DNA of 64,000 nucleotides, taken from positions 1-64,000 of the forward strand of contig NZ_NIPR01000005.1 of assembly GCF_002872255.1 (NCBI RefSeq). The letters are read 5' to 3'. Both the position numbers and the translations under genes were made by a program. Source of the DNA: Companilactobacillus nuruki (GTDB taxonomy: Bacteria; Bacillota; Bacilli; Lactobacillales; Lactobacillaceae). Positions within the stretch are counted from its first letter, which is position 1; each line of letters begins with the position of its first letter. Positions 9,016 through 17,857 of the stretch are shown piece after piece. The notes below the pieces were generated by a model, which was not told the origin of the DNA, did no database searches, and was given only the letters and a program-made list of their open reading frames with translations.

Positions 9016-9969
9016 TTAGGGTAAATCATTGCCTGCAGCAAAATAAACATCGTACCACTCTTGTTTAGTAAGTTGGACATCAGCACCAGAAGCACTATCT
9101 TTAATATGTTCTGGATTCATTGTTCCAATAATTACTTGGATCTCCGCAGGATGTCTTAATATCCAAGCCGTTGCTATGGCATTCTTGCTTACACCATATT
9201 TATCAGCTAACTCCTGTAGTTTTTGATTCAACTCTGGGAATTTATCACTGCCAATAAAGGTTCCTTCAAACATACCATATTGGAAAGGTGACCAAGCTTG
9301 AATGGTCGTCCCCATGCGTCTAGAAAACTCTAATAATCCACCGTCGTGATTAATTGAACGTGCATCAGTCATATTAGTATGCATACCAAAATCAATCATA
9401 CCTGTATGGGCAATACTAAATTGTAACTGATTAATCAATAATCTTTGATCAACAGATTCTTGGACTAGCTTAAATTGCTCTGGGTTAAAATTAGAAACAC
9501 CAAAATGTCTAACTTTACCAGATTTTTGTAAATCATCAAAAGCCTCAGCGATTTCTTCTGGTTCCATCAACGGATCTGGTCGATGTAATAAGAAAGAGTC
9601 CAAATAATCAATTTGCATTCTTTGAAGAATTCCATCAACTGCTTCTTCAATATGCTTTTTAGAAAAGTCATAACGCTTACCAAAGACAAAACTCCCATGG
9701 CTACGAGCAGGATCAAACACAATTCCACCCTTTGATTGGATATATATATCATCACGTGAAATATTGGCTTCTTTCATAGCTTCACCAAATACTTTTTCCG
9801 AGTTACCCATTCCATAAATGTCAGCAGAATCAATATAGTTAATCCCACTATCTACTGCTGCTTCCAAGGCCTTAGCTGCATCCCTTGTGGATAAAGCTTC
9901 CATACGCATAATTCCTAAAGCGACTGCTGATGCAGACCAATTTGTACTACCAATATTTAATTGCTTCAT
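9016..9969 (-). CDS. Aldo/keto reductase (YdhF-like oxidoreductase)
   Basis: The ATG at 9969 lies 11 bases after AAAGGA; an upstream TTG is only 3 bases from it and is rejected. This gives 317 residues. It is a TIM-barrel NADPH-dependent reductase. The catalytic residues are visible: Asp and Tyr in NYIDSADIYGMGNSEKVF, a Lys in IQSKGG and a His in LLHRPDP. The cofactor loop near the C-terminus reads IIGTMNPEHI. The family reduces aldehydes and ketones in the cytosol. It has its own terminator and a promoter with a MerR-like dyad, suggesting induction by electrophiles or aldehydes. The substrate is unknown. Confidence 0.88.
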   Translation of the reverse strand: MKQLNIGSTNWSASAVALGIMRMEALSTRDAAKALEAAVDSGINYIDSADIYGMGNSEKVFGEAMKEANISRDDIYIQSKGGIVFDPARSHGSFVFGKRYDFSKKHIEEAVDGILQRMQIDYLDSFLLHRPDPLMEPEEIAEAFDDLQKSGKVRHFGVSNFNPEQFKLVQESVDQRLLINQLQFSIAHTGMIDFGMHTNMTDARSINHDGGLLEFSRRMGTTIQAWSPFQYGMFEGTFIGSDKFPELNQKLQELADKYGVSKNAIATAWILRHPAEIQVIIGTMNPEHIKDSASGADVQLTKQEWYDVYFAAGNDLP

Positions 9970-10004
9970 AATTATCAAATTCCTTTCTTTTTCTCAACGA
10001 CCTA

Positions 10005-10035
10005 ACAATAATACTTAGAGTATGGTCTAGGTCAA
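10005..10035 (-). promoter_or_regulatory. Promoter of aldo/keto reductase with MerR-like dyad
   Basis: On the minus strand, TTGACC (10035-10030) is followed by a near-palindrome, read on the plus strand as CTTAGAGTATGGTCTAGG (10014-10031). The -10 is either TATTAT with a 16-bp spacer or TATTGT (10010-10005) with a 19-bp spacer. A dyad between -35 and a distant -10 is typical of MerR-controlled aldehyde-stress promoters. The choice of -10 is open. Confidence 0.4.
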
Positions 10036-10057
10036 TTAATTTTTAAAAAAATTTGAA

Positions 10058-11062
10058 TTATTTATCAATCCCATATTTTATTAATGCTTTAGCGGAATCT
10101 AAAACCGTTATTTCCGGCTCACGTTGTTCCCAACCCAAGTCATCTTCTGCAGCTGCTGTTGTGTGATGATATTTTCGATCAAGCATCGGAACCAATGAGC
10201 GCAACTCAGGCATAAAACGGGCAGCTATTTTCAAAACAAAATTAGGCATCATATGGATCTTAATTTTTTTATATGGAAAATTACTTTGATAAACTTTCTC
10301 AACTTCGGCCATAGTTAAAACCTGTGAAGCAGCTAAATATCTTTTTCCAACGGCAATAGGATTTTCGAATGCCAAACGATGTAAATGTGCTAAGTCACGA
10401 ACATCAGAGATTTCTAACGGTACATTAGGCGTCATTGGCATTCCATTCAATAATCTCAATAAAACATTATTTGAACTAACTGCTTTATCTGACAAGATTG
10501 GTCCAAAAATTGCTCCTGGCAGAATCGTAGTTAATTCCATATTATTTTCATTGGCAAATTTCCAAGCAGCCTTTTCCGACTCAACTTTTGAAATTCGATA
10601 TGGGTCCAAGTCAGGGTTATTAATATCTGTCCAAAAAGATTCATCCAGAATTTCACTACTGTTCCTTTCAGGAGTTGATGCTGCCTGAGAACTTGTCATA
10701 ACAACCCTCCTAACCCCAGCTTCTTTGGCGGCCTTTAACACTGTCAACGCCCCATTCTTCGCAACTGTAACTAACTCTTCAACTGATTGAGTTCCGTTGC
10801 CCATTGGGGAAGCCACATGGATTACTCCTTGAGCCCCTTTAATATTCTCAATCCAATTTTTATCATCAGTCAAATCTGCTTCAAAAAAGCTTAGATTCTT
10901 CATTTCATCTTTAGAAACAGCCTTTGAAATTTCTTTTTCTAGACGATCGGCTTTCTTCATTGAACGAACACTTGTCGACACCTCATAACCTGCATTAAGG
11001 AATTCAACAATCACCCAACCTGCCACAAAACCTGTACCACCTGTTACAATAATTTTTTTCAT
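10058..11062 (-). CDS. NAD(P)-dependent epimerase/dehydratase, dihydroflavonol-4-reductase-like
   Basis: This 334-residue extended SDR has the Rossmann loop GGTGFVAGWV at residues 7-16, the catalytic Tyr and Lys in YRISKVESEKAA (around 155) and VVMTSSQAAS carrying the active-site Ser. Many such proteins reduce aldehydes or ketones with NADPH. The gene is divergent from a TetR regulator, and the gap holds an inverted repeat, so repression by that neighbour is likely. It lies upstream of the aldo/keto reductase but is separated from it by that gene's own promoter. The substrate is unknown. Confidence 0.85.
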   Translation of the reverse strand: MKKIIVTGGTGFVAGWVIVEFLNAGYEVSTSVRSMKKADRLEKEISKAVSKDEMKNLSFFEADLTDDKNWIENIKGAQGVIHVASPMGNGTQSVEELVTVAKNGALTVLKAAKEAGVRRVVMTSSQAASTPERNSSEILDESFWTDINNPDLDPYRISKVESEKAAWKFANENNMELTTILPGAIFGPILSDKAVSSNNVLLRLLNGMPMTPNVPLEISDVRDLAHLHRLAFENPIAVGKRYLAASQVLTMAEVEKVYQSNFPYKKIKIHMMPNFVLKIAARFMPELRSLVPMLDRKYHHTTAAAEDDLGWEQREPEITVLDSAKALIKYGIDK

Positions 11063-11085
11063 AATTTATGTCCTTTTTGTTTAAT

Positions 11086-11136
11086 TTAGACAAATAATAC
11101 TATTAAGTGTCTAATATGTAAAAGAAATGATATAAT
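11086..11136. promoter_or_regulatory. TetR operator and promoter in the divergent gap
   Basis: TTAGACA (11086-11092) and TGTCTAA (11108-11114) are a perfect 7-bp inverted repeat spaced by 15 bases. The right arm covers the -35 position (TGTCTA, 11108-11113), 17 bases from a perfect TATAAT (11131-11136) of the regulator gene. This is a textbook autorepressor layout. Confidence 0.6.
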
Positions 11137-11157
11137 TATTTTTGGAGGTATTAACAC

Positions 11158-11799
11158 ATGACACCTAAAGAAGAACTGATTATTAAGTTCAATCACATTA
11201 TTTTAATCCAAGGATTTACTAATTTTTCAATGGTCGACTTGGCAAAGAAGGCTGATATTAGTCGTGCTAAACTATATTTATATTTTAAAAATAAAGATGA
11301 GATAGTTGAATCCGTAATAAATAGGCATATGGAATTTTTAACAAAGTATCCTATCCCACAGGGTGCCTCGGTTGAGAATTTATCATCAACTATTCTAAAT
11401 TCTCTATTGTTATTAGGTTCGACAACCGACATGTTTGAAAATGAACTAAAACAAAAATATCCTCAATTATATAGAAATTTCATACAAGGATACGAGAGTT
11501 ACCTAGAGAACTTAGTCACATTTTATAAAGATGCTCAAATTAAAAAATTAATCATTAATGACGTTTCAGCAGAGTTTCTACTTTTCCAAAATAAAATTAA
11601 TATTCGTGGAATCTTGGACAATGTTTACACTAATCAGATTTCCCTAGATAAGGGTGAACAATATTTAAGAGAATATTTTATCTATCAAATTAAAACTTTA
11701 CTAATTGATGAACAAAATCAATTTCCAGAAGGAGTTAAATCATTTGGTGAAACTGTTATAAAGGAATATTACGATACTTATTCACTAATCAACAATTAA
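11158..11799 (+). CDS. TetR/AcrR family transcriptional regulator
   Basis: The protein has 213 residues. The N-terminal HTH reads GFTNFSMVDLAKKADISRAK followed by LYLYFKNKDEIVESVINRH (around 18-60), the standard TetR layout. The C-terminal ligand-binding helices show no recognisable subfamily. GGAGGT at 11144-11149 is 8 bases before the ATG. It probably represses itself and the divergent SDR-type reductase through the inverted repeat between them. The inducer is unknown; an aldehyde or ketone substrate of the reductase would be reasonable. Confidence 0.88.
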   Translation: MTPKEELIIKFNHIILIQGFTNFSMVDLAKKADISRAKLYLYFKNKDEIVESVINRHMEFLTKYPIPQGASVENLSSTILNSLLLLGSTTDMFENELKQKYPQLYRNFIQGYESYLENLVTFYKDAQIKKLIINDVSAEFLLFQNKINIRGILDNVYTNQISLDKGEQYLREYFIYQIKTLLIDEQNQFPEGVKSFGETVIKEYYDTYSLINN

Positions 11800-11878
11800 C
11801 TAATATCCAATTTGGATAACTATCTCAAACCAGTTATAATTAAGATACTAAATTCATAAAAGGGAGCTCTTTCATATC

Positions 11879-13288
11879 ATGGAAAAACGTATCAAAGGTT
11901 CATGTACATCAATTTTAGTAGGAAAAAATGCTTCAATTGACGGTTCCACAATGATTTCTAGAAACGATGACGGTCATGAGGCTCTTGATCCACAACGTTT
12001 TGTGGTAGTTAATCCAGAAGACCAACCAAAAACTTACACATCTGTTATTAGCAAAGTTAAAGTTGATCTACCTGATAACCCTAAACGTTACACGTCGATC
12101 CCTAATTCAATTTTAACTAATGGTATCTGGCCAGCGGCCGGTATCAATAGCGATAACGTTGCCATGTCAGCTACTGAAACTATTACTACTAATTCACGTG
12201 TTTTAGGATTAGATCCATTCGTTGAAGGGGGATTAGGTGAAGAAGACCTTGTTACTGTAGTCCTTCCCTACATCAAAAATGCTCGCGAAGGTGTTAAACG
12301 CCTTGGTTCTTTACTAGAACAATATGGTACTTATGAGCCAAACGGAATTTCATTTGCTGACAACGATGAAGTTTGGTGGTTAGAAACAATTGGTGGACAT
12401 CACTGGGCTGCGGTTCGTATTCCAGACGACGCATACGTTGTTGCCCCCAACCGTATGAACATTGATAATTTCAATTTTGATTCAGTTGACACTCTTTGTT
12501 CAGAAGATCTAAAGAGCCTGATTGATGAAAATAATCTTAATCCTGATTTTGAAAATTATAATTTAAGACATATCTTTGGTAGCGCATCAGTCAAAGATAC
12601 TGTTTACAACAATCCTCGTACTTGGTATGGTCAAAAATTCTTTAGCCCTGAACAAACGGCTGATGATCCAATGGAACAAGATTTGCCATTTATTCGTCGT
12701 GCCAATCGCAAAATTTCTATTGAAGATGTTAAATTTGTTTTGAGTTCTCATTTTGAAAACACTAAATATGACGTCTATGGTAATGGTTCTGAAGACGACA
12801 AGAAACTCTTCCGTCCAATCGGTATCAACAGAAACCATAACGTTCACATCCTTCAAATCAGAAATAACGTTCCCGCTGAAATTGCCGGTATCCATTGGCT
12901 TGCTTATGGAGCCAACACTTTTAATACCGTTGTTCCTTTCTATACAAATGTTGAAGATACCCCTGCTCCTTACAAAAATGCAACCGGTAAATTCGATCTT
13001 AACAATATGTACTGGCTAAGTTGTACAACTGCTTTACTTGGAGATACTGATTATGATTTGTATGTTGATATGAGAAATGATTATGAACTTGACGCTATGA
13101 GTGCTTACCGTAAAATTCAAAATGACACTGATACCGATATTAAAAATCAAACAGACATTCAAAAAGCCCTAGAAAATGCTAATGAAGAATTAGCTAAAAC
13201 AGCCTTTGAATTACAAACTAAATTGCTTGGAGACATGGTAATCATGGGTTCTGAACATATGAAATTACGTTATAACTTAAATGATTAA
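11879..13288 (+). CDS. pepD: C69 family dipeptidase
   Basis: This 469-residue Ntn-hydrolase dipeptidase is of the lactobacillus PepD type. The predicted nucleophile is Cys9 in [13 protein letters not shown]. The [13 protein letters not shown] block and [17 protein letters not shown] follow, as in the family. Removal of the eight leading residues would expose the catalytic Cys, as known for C69 enzymes. It is cytosolic with no signal peptide. It cleaves a range of dipeptides as the last step of peptide use. It is monocistronic: a GGGAGC site precedes the ATG and a perfect palindromic terminator follows. Confidence 0.92.
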   Translation: MEKRIKGSCTSILVGKNASIDGSTMISRNDDGHEALDPQRFVVVNPEDQPKTYTSVISKVKVDLPDNPKRYTSIPNSILTNGIWPAAGINSDNVAMSATETITTNSRVLGLDPFVEGGLGEEDLVTVVLPYIKNAREGVKRLGSLLEQYGTYEPNGISFADNDEVWWLETIGGHHWAAVRIPDDAYVVAPNRMNIDNFNFDSVDTLCSEDLKSLIDENNLNPDFENYNLRHIFGSASVKDTVYNNPRTWYGQKFFSPEQTADDPMEQDLPFIRRANRKISIEDVKFVLSSHFENTKYDVYGNGSEDDKKLFRPIGINRNHNVHILQIRNNVPAEIAGIHWLAYGANTFNTVVPFYTNVEDTPAPYKNATGKFDLNNMYWLSCTTALLGDTDYDLYVDMRNDYELDAMSAYRKIQNDTDTDIKNQTDIQKALENANEELAKTAFELQTKLLGDMVIMGSEHMKLRYNLND

Positions 13289-13291
13289 TAC

Positions 13292-13322
13292 AAAAAGGCG
13301 ATAATTAATTATCGCCTTTTTC
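13292..13322. terminator. Palindromic terminator after pepD
   Basis: AAAAAGGCGATAATT and its exact complement AATTATCGCCTTTTT abut with no separate loop (13292-13321), ending in a T-run. Confidence 0.85.
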
Positions 13323-13429
13323 TATGTCCTTTTTCGAACACACGTTCTTTCAAAATGATATACTAAAAAAAGTAAATCATCATTAAACAAGATGCTCTGA
13401 TACAATGAATTCAATTGGAGGGATTAACT

Positions 13430-14617
13430 ATGAAACTATTACATACCGCTGACTGGCACATTGGCCGGACCCTCAACGGATATTCACTTTTAAATGAGCA
13501 AAAACATGCCTTTGAACAAATTTTAACGATTGCTAGAGACGAGCAAGTAGATGGAATCGTCATTGCTGGGGATATTTATGACCGGGCAGTGCCCAATCCC
13601 GAAGCAGTTACTGCTTTAACCGATATGCTCAAAAAAATGAATTTAGAAAATCATTTCCCTATCTATGCCATTTCTGGTAACCATGATAGTGCTACTCGCC
13701 TGAGTTCTGGTCGTGAATGGATGGAATATACTAATTTTCATTTGAATACCTTCTTAGAAGAAACTTTCACTCCGATTGAATTAGATACCGTTCAAATTTT
13801 TATGTTGCCTTTTTTCGACCCTTTAGACGCCAGAGTTTACTATCACCATCAAGGACTTGACGATGAAAAGGTTAAAAATATCGTTACAATTAATGATGCT
13901 ATGAATCTTATTATCAAAGACATAATTAAAAAGTTTGATCCTAACAAACGACATATTTTAATTACCCACTTCTCTGTGACTCCTAATAAAGATAAGGAAA
14001 TTGACCTAACCAGTGAAACAACCTCAAAAGTAGGTGGATTGGCAACCTTAACTACCGAACAGTTTAAAGATTTTGATTACGTAATGATGGGCCATATTCA
14101 TACTCGCTTTGCCTCACCCAATAAAAACATTCGATATTCTGGCAGTCCCGTTAAATTCAACATTAAAGAAGCCCGTGTCAAAGGACAATCTAAGGGGGTC
14201 GATATCGTTAACATCGATGATGAAATTACCCGCGACTTTAAACCCATCACTCCAAAGACTGACCTAATAGTATTAGAGGAAAATTGGGATACTCTTTGTG
14301 ACCAAAATTTTTATACAAAACAACCAGTAAAAGAGGCCTGGTTCGCTATCACAGTTAAAGACTTTGATCGTAGCGAACATGTACAATTGAATACTCGCTC
14401 TGAGCTAGAACAAATCTACGGTACTGTTGTTGAACTGAATTATGAAAGTAACTCTACCAGTCTGAGTCAACAAGATTTCACGACTGACATTACTGATCTA
14501 AGCCCAGAAAAAACAGTTTCAGAGTTCTTTCAAACAATCATGCAAGAACAACCGTCACACCAACAAAAACAACTTATTGAAACTATCTTCAATGAAGTAG
14601 AGAGAGATAACAAATGA
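13430..14617 (+). CDS. sbcD: Exonuclease SbcCD subunit D (Mre11-like nuclease)
   Basis: ATG 13430 follows GGAGGGA (13417-13423), giving 395 residues. The calcineurin-like phosphoesterase motifs appear in order: HTADWHIGR, GDIYDRAVP, SGNHDSATR, ILITHFSV and MMGHIHTRF, supplying the two-metal site. The C-terminal part is the capping domain. With SbcC it forms an ATP-dependent complex that opens and trims DNA ends, hairpins and protein-blocked ends. The stop codon overlaps the sbcC start (ATGA), so translation is coupled. Confidence 0.95.
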   Translation: MKLLHTADWHIGRTLNGYSLLNEQKHAFEQILTIARDEQVDGIVIAGDIYDRAVPNPEAVTALTDMLKKMNLENHFPIYAISGNHDSATRLSSGREWMEYTNFHLNTFLEETFTPIELDTVQIFMLPFFDPLDARVYYHHQGLDDEKVKNIVTINDAMNLIIKDIIKKFDPNKRHILITHFSVTPNKDKEIDLTSETTSKVGGLATLTTEQFKDFDYVMMGHIHTRFASPNKNIRYSGSPVKFNIKEARVKGQSKGVDIVNIDDEITRDFKPITPKTDLIVLEENWDTLCDQNFYTKQPVKEAWFAITVKDFDRSEHVQLNTRSELEQIYGTVVELNYESNSTSLSQQDFTTDITDLSPEKTVSEFFQTIMQEQPSHQQKQLIETIFNEVERDNK

Positions 14618-17600
14618 AACCCGTTTACTTAGAAATGACCTATTTTGGTCCCCACGAACATTCCATTATTGATTTCCGCAAGCTAGAAGAATCGGCCATT
14701 TTCCTGATTGGTGGTGATACTGGTGCCGGAAAATCAACCATTTTCGATGCAATGACCTTCGCACTATTTGCCAGTACGACAAATAGTGACCGTGATGCAA
14801 AAGAATTACGTAGCCAATTTGCTCCTAATGATAAAGCCACCAAAGTTATCTTTTACTTCGAACAAAATGGCAAGATTTATAAAGTTGAAAGAACCCCTGA
14901 ACAACTACTTCAAAAAAAGCGTGGTACAGGTCTAAAAATATCAAAATCAACCGCTAATTTATCCATAGTTGATGATATTAACGGCGTAGAATTGGAAAGT
15001 ATTGCGACTTTACCTAGGGATGTTGGTAGTGAAATTGATAACATTTTGAAGCTGAAAGTTGATCAATTTAAAAAGATTATTTTACTACCACAAAATGATT
15101 TTTCTGAATTCTTAAAATCTTCAACCAATGATAAAGAAGCTATTCTGAAAAAGATCTTTGGTACTCAAATTTTTACAGACTTTACCAGCAGACTAAAAGC
15201 ACGTTTTGACAAAGCCAATGAAACTAATGCCACTTATACGCAAGAGTTAAATAGTCAATTTAATTCAACTATTTGGACTGAGCAAGAGCAACTTGAATTA
15301 AAAGCTGCGCCTGACGAACAAAGGTTTTCTGTCTTGGAAAATATTGTAAAAGAACGCCACAATATTCTGCTTTCAACCCAAACAGAAGAAAATAAAATCA
15401 ATGATTCTTGGAAAATAGCTAATACAAATTATTTAAACGCCCAGAATATTCAAAAGTTATTCGATGACCTAACTACTAATAAACGTAAATATCAAACCCA
15501 AATTGTCTCAAAGTCTGACATGATTATTCAGAAAAAAGAACATGTTACTGAATTGGAATGGGCCAAACCTTTAAGTGAAGTTATTCGTGACTTGGAAAAA
15601 GCAAAAACTGAGAGATTAAAGATTTCTCAAAATAAAGCCGATATCTCGAAATCTTTACAGACCGTCAAAACTAAATTTAATCAGGCAAAAACAAATTTAG
15701 ATAAATTGAATGCCCAAAAAGATCTTTTTGATCAAAAAGACAAAGAATCCCAAGAATTGGTCATATTGATCAACAACGTTCATCATTCTGAAGAACTCAT
15801 CCAAAACTTGCTTAATCTAAAACCAAAATTACACAATGCTGAAATATCCGTTCAGGAAAAGATTAATGAAATATCTGTTTTACAACAACAAATTGATGAA
15901 AAAAATAAAAATATTGTTTCTGTAGAGACACTTCAAAACAATAAGGACAAGTTAATCAGCGAACGTGATGAGTATCTTGATAGACTTACGCCACTAGTAA
16001 ATAATCAAATAACTCTCAATAAAGATTTATCAAGAATTCAGAATAACCTAAATACACTAAATGATGAATTCAAAATCAAATCTAATCAATTAAACACCGC
16101 TCAAGTAGACTATGAAGCCAAGAAAAGAAACCGTCAATCTTTGATGATAGCGCAATTACGAAAAGAGCTTGTCGATGATAGGCCTTGTCCAGTTTGTGGT
16201 TCCATTGAACACCCCTATGCAGCAACGATCGTTGACGCCGATGAGGAACAACTTCGCAAGTCAATTGAAGACGTAGACCAATCTCAAAAAGATTTTGCGG
16301 CCGCTAATAATTCTGTTCAAATAGTTTCTGATAATATTGACCAAACAACCAAAGAATTAAGACAAAAGCAACAAGAATTATCTGAGGCCGATCAAAGATT
16401 AATCGAAACATATCAAACTGTTCTGAATGATTCCTCAATCGAATTACCAAAGAATTTTTCCTTAAAGGATGTTAAACAATCATTCAAAACAGCAACGGAG
16501 AACCTTGACGAAGAAATAGCTCAGGCTCAAAAAATAATTCAAACTATTAAAAAATTGGAAGAACAGTTAACCGACAGCAAGACCAAGTTGAATCAAAATA
16601 AATTAGAACTAAGCAACATCAAGTCAAAACGAGAAACTTGGTCAACCGATCTAGCTAAATATCAGGCAGAAATTCCTGATCTGAAAGTAACTAGTCTTGA
16701 ATTGCAAACAACAAAAGAGGAATTAGAATCAGCTGTCGAGTCTTATCAAAAGGAACTTAAACTTGCAGAGAACCTACTTCATGCTAACGAAATAGATTTA
16801 AAACAAATCCAAACACAACTAGAAGATATTGAAAAGCAACTTAGTCAACACAATGAAATAATTGCTAGTCTAACTGCCCAAACAAATGATGCCCTAAATT
16901 CAAGCACTGCTAAAACAAATAACTTTGATATCTTAAAACAATGGATCACAGAACTTGAACATGATAAGTTGTCTGATTTCAAAGACGATATTGCCAGTTA
17001 TAATAAGGAAAAAGAACTCCTTTCAACAGCAATCGAACAGCTTGAGACCAATCTGACAGGTAAAGAAAAGCCAAACCTAATGGTTCTAAAAGAAACCCTT
17101 GACGAACTTCAAAATCAAAGAACAGCGGCAATCAAAGCCTCAACCAGTGCCACTAATGCCTTTGATGATGCAGAAAAGATTCAACAACGGGTTCTCTCTA
17201 TTGTCAAAAAGCAAGGCTCCTTCAAGGAAGAATTCAATGCTATTGCCAGCCTTTATAACGTTATCAATGGTAAAGGCAACGTCAATTCCAAATTGAAATT
17301 AGAAACATTTGTTGTTCAAAATTACCTACAGCAAGTTTTGAAATACGCTAATGAACATTTCTTAAATTTGCTTTCAGGCGGTCGTTATACCTTCGTTCTT
17401 GCCAGTGATGCTTCTGATATGCGTACCGATCATGGTTTAGATATTAACGTCTTTGATGGGGATACCGGTTTTGTTCGTTCATCAAAAACTCTATCTGGTG
17501 GTGAGACCTTTATTGCTGCTCTATCAATTGCCCTTTCACTTAGTGAGGTTGTTCAGTCTTCTTCAAACGGTGTCAAAATTGATGCCTTATTCATTGACGA

Positions 17601-17784
17601 AGGATTCGGATCACTTGATGATGAAACGCTTGATAAAGCTATGGAAGCCTTGGAGCGAATTGGTCAAAATCGTATGGTCGGTGTAATCAGTCACGTCGAG
17701 TCAATGAAAAATACGATAGGCCAACAATTGCTTATTAAAAAGCTTGGCAATGGACACAGTCGTGTTGAATTAATTAATAAATAA
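14614..17784 (+). CDS. sbcC: Exonuclease SbcCD subunit C (Rad50-like ATPase)
   Basis: This 1056-residue SMC-like ATPase has the Walker A motif GGDTGAGKST near residues 33-42. Two long coiled coils flank the zinc hook CPVCGSIEHP near residue 525. The ABC signature LSGGETF is near 960, and the Walker B and D-loop (ALFIDEGFGSLDDE) are near 990-1003. It dimerises through the hook, and ATP hydrolysis drives SbcD nuclease action on DNA ends and palindromes. It overlaps sbcD by four bases. Length and all key motifs are intact. Confidence 0.95.
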   Translation: MKPVYLEMTYFGPHEHSIIDFRKLEESAIFLIGGDTGAGKSTIFDAMTFALFASTTNSDRDAKELRSQFAPNDKATKVIFYFEQNGKIYKVERTPEQLLQKKRGTGLKISKSTANLSIVDDINGVELESIATLPRDVGSEIDNILKLKVDQFKKIILLPQNDFSEFLKSSTNDKEAILKKIFGTQIFTDFTSRLKARFDKANETNATYTQELNSQFNSTIWTEQEQLELKAAPDEQRFSVLENIVKERHNILLSTQTEENKINDSWKIANTNYLNAQNIQKLFDDLTTNKRKYQTQIVSKSDMIIQKKEHVTELEWAKPLSEVIRDLEKAKTERLKISQNKADISKSLQTVKTKFNQAKTNLDKLNAQKDLFDQKDKESQELVILINNVHHSEELIQNLLNLKPKLHNAEISVQEKINEISVLQQQIDEKNKNIVSVETLQNNKDKLISERDEYLDRLTPLVNNQITLNKDLSRIQNNLNTLNDEFKIKSNQLNTAQVDYEAKKRNRQSLMIAQLRKELVDDRPCPVCGSIEHPYAATIVDADEEQLRKSIEDVDQSQKDFAAANNSVQIVSDNIDQTTKELRQKQQELSEADQRLIETYQTVLNDSSIELPKNFSLKDVKQSFKTATENLDEEIAQAQKIIQTIKKLEEQLTDSKTKLNQNKLELSNIKSKRETWSTDLAKYQAEIPDLKVTSLELQTTKEELESAVESYQKELKLAENLLHANEIDLKQIQTQLEDIEKQLSQHNEIIASLTAQTNDALNSSTAKTNNFDILKQWITELEHDKLSDFKDDIASYNKEKELLSTAIEQLETNLTGKEKPNLMVLKETLDELQNQRTAAIKASTSATNAFDDAEKIQQRVLSIVKKQGSFKEEFNAIASLYNVINGKGNVNSKLKLETFVVQNYLQQVLKYANEHFLNLLSGGRYTFVLASDASDMRTDHGLDINVFDGDTGFVRSSKTLSGGETFIAALSIALSLSEVVQSSSNGVKIDALFIDEGFGSLDDETLDKAMEALERIGQNRMVGVISHVESMKNTIGQQLLIKKLGNGHSRVELINK

Positions 17785-17806
17785 TCCTCAATTAAATCTT
17801 TGGAAT

Positions 17807-17857
17807 AAAAAAAGCTGATCTAGCAACTATTAAAATAGTCGCCAGATCAGCTTTTTT
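17807..17857. terminator. Bidirectional terminator between sbcC and carB
   Basis: GCTGATCT (17814-17821) pairs with AGATCAGC (17844-17851), with an inner stem ACTATT/AATAGT. It is flanked by an A-run and a T-run. The carB stop overlaps the last base. Confidence 0.85.

Noticed and set aside
12587-12895. Open frame on the minus strand inside the C69 dipeptidase gene
   Set aside because: Antisense to a gene with clear catalytic motifs, no ribosome site, no recognisable domain.
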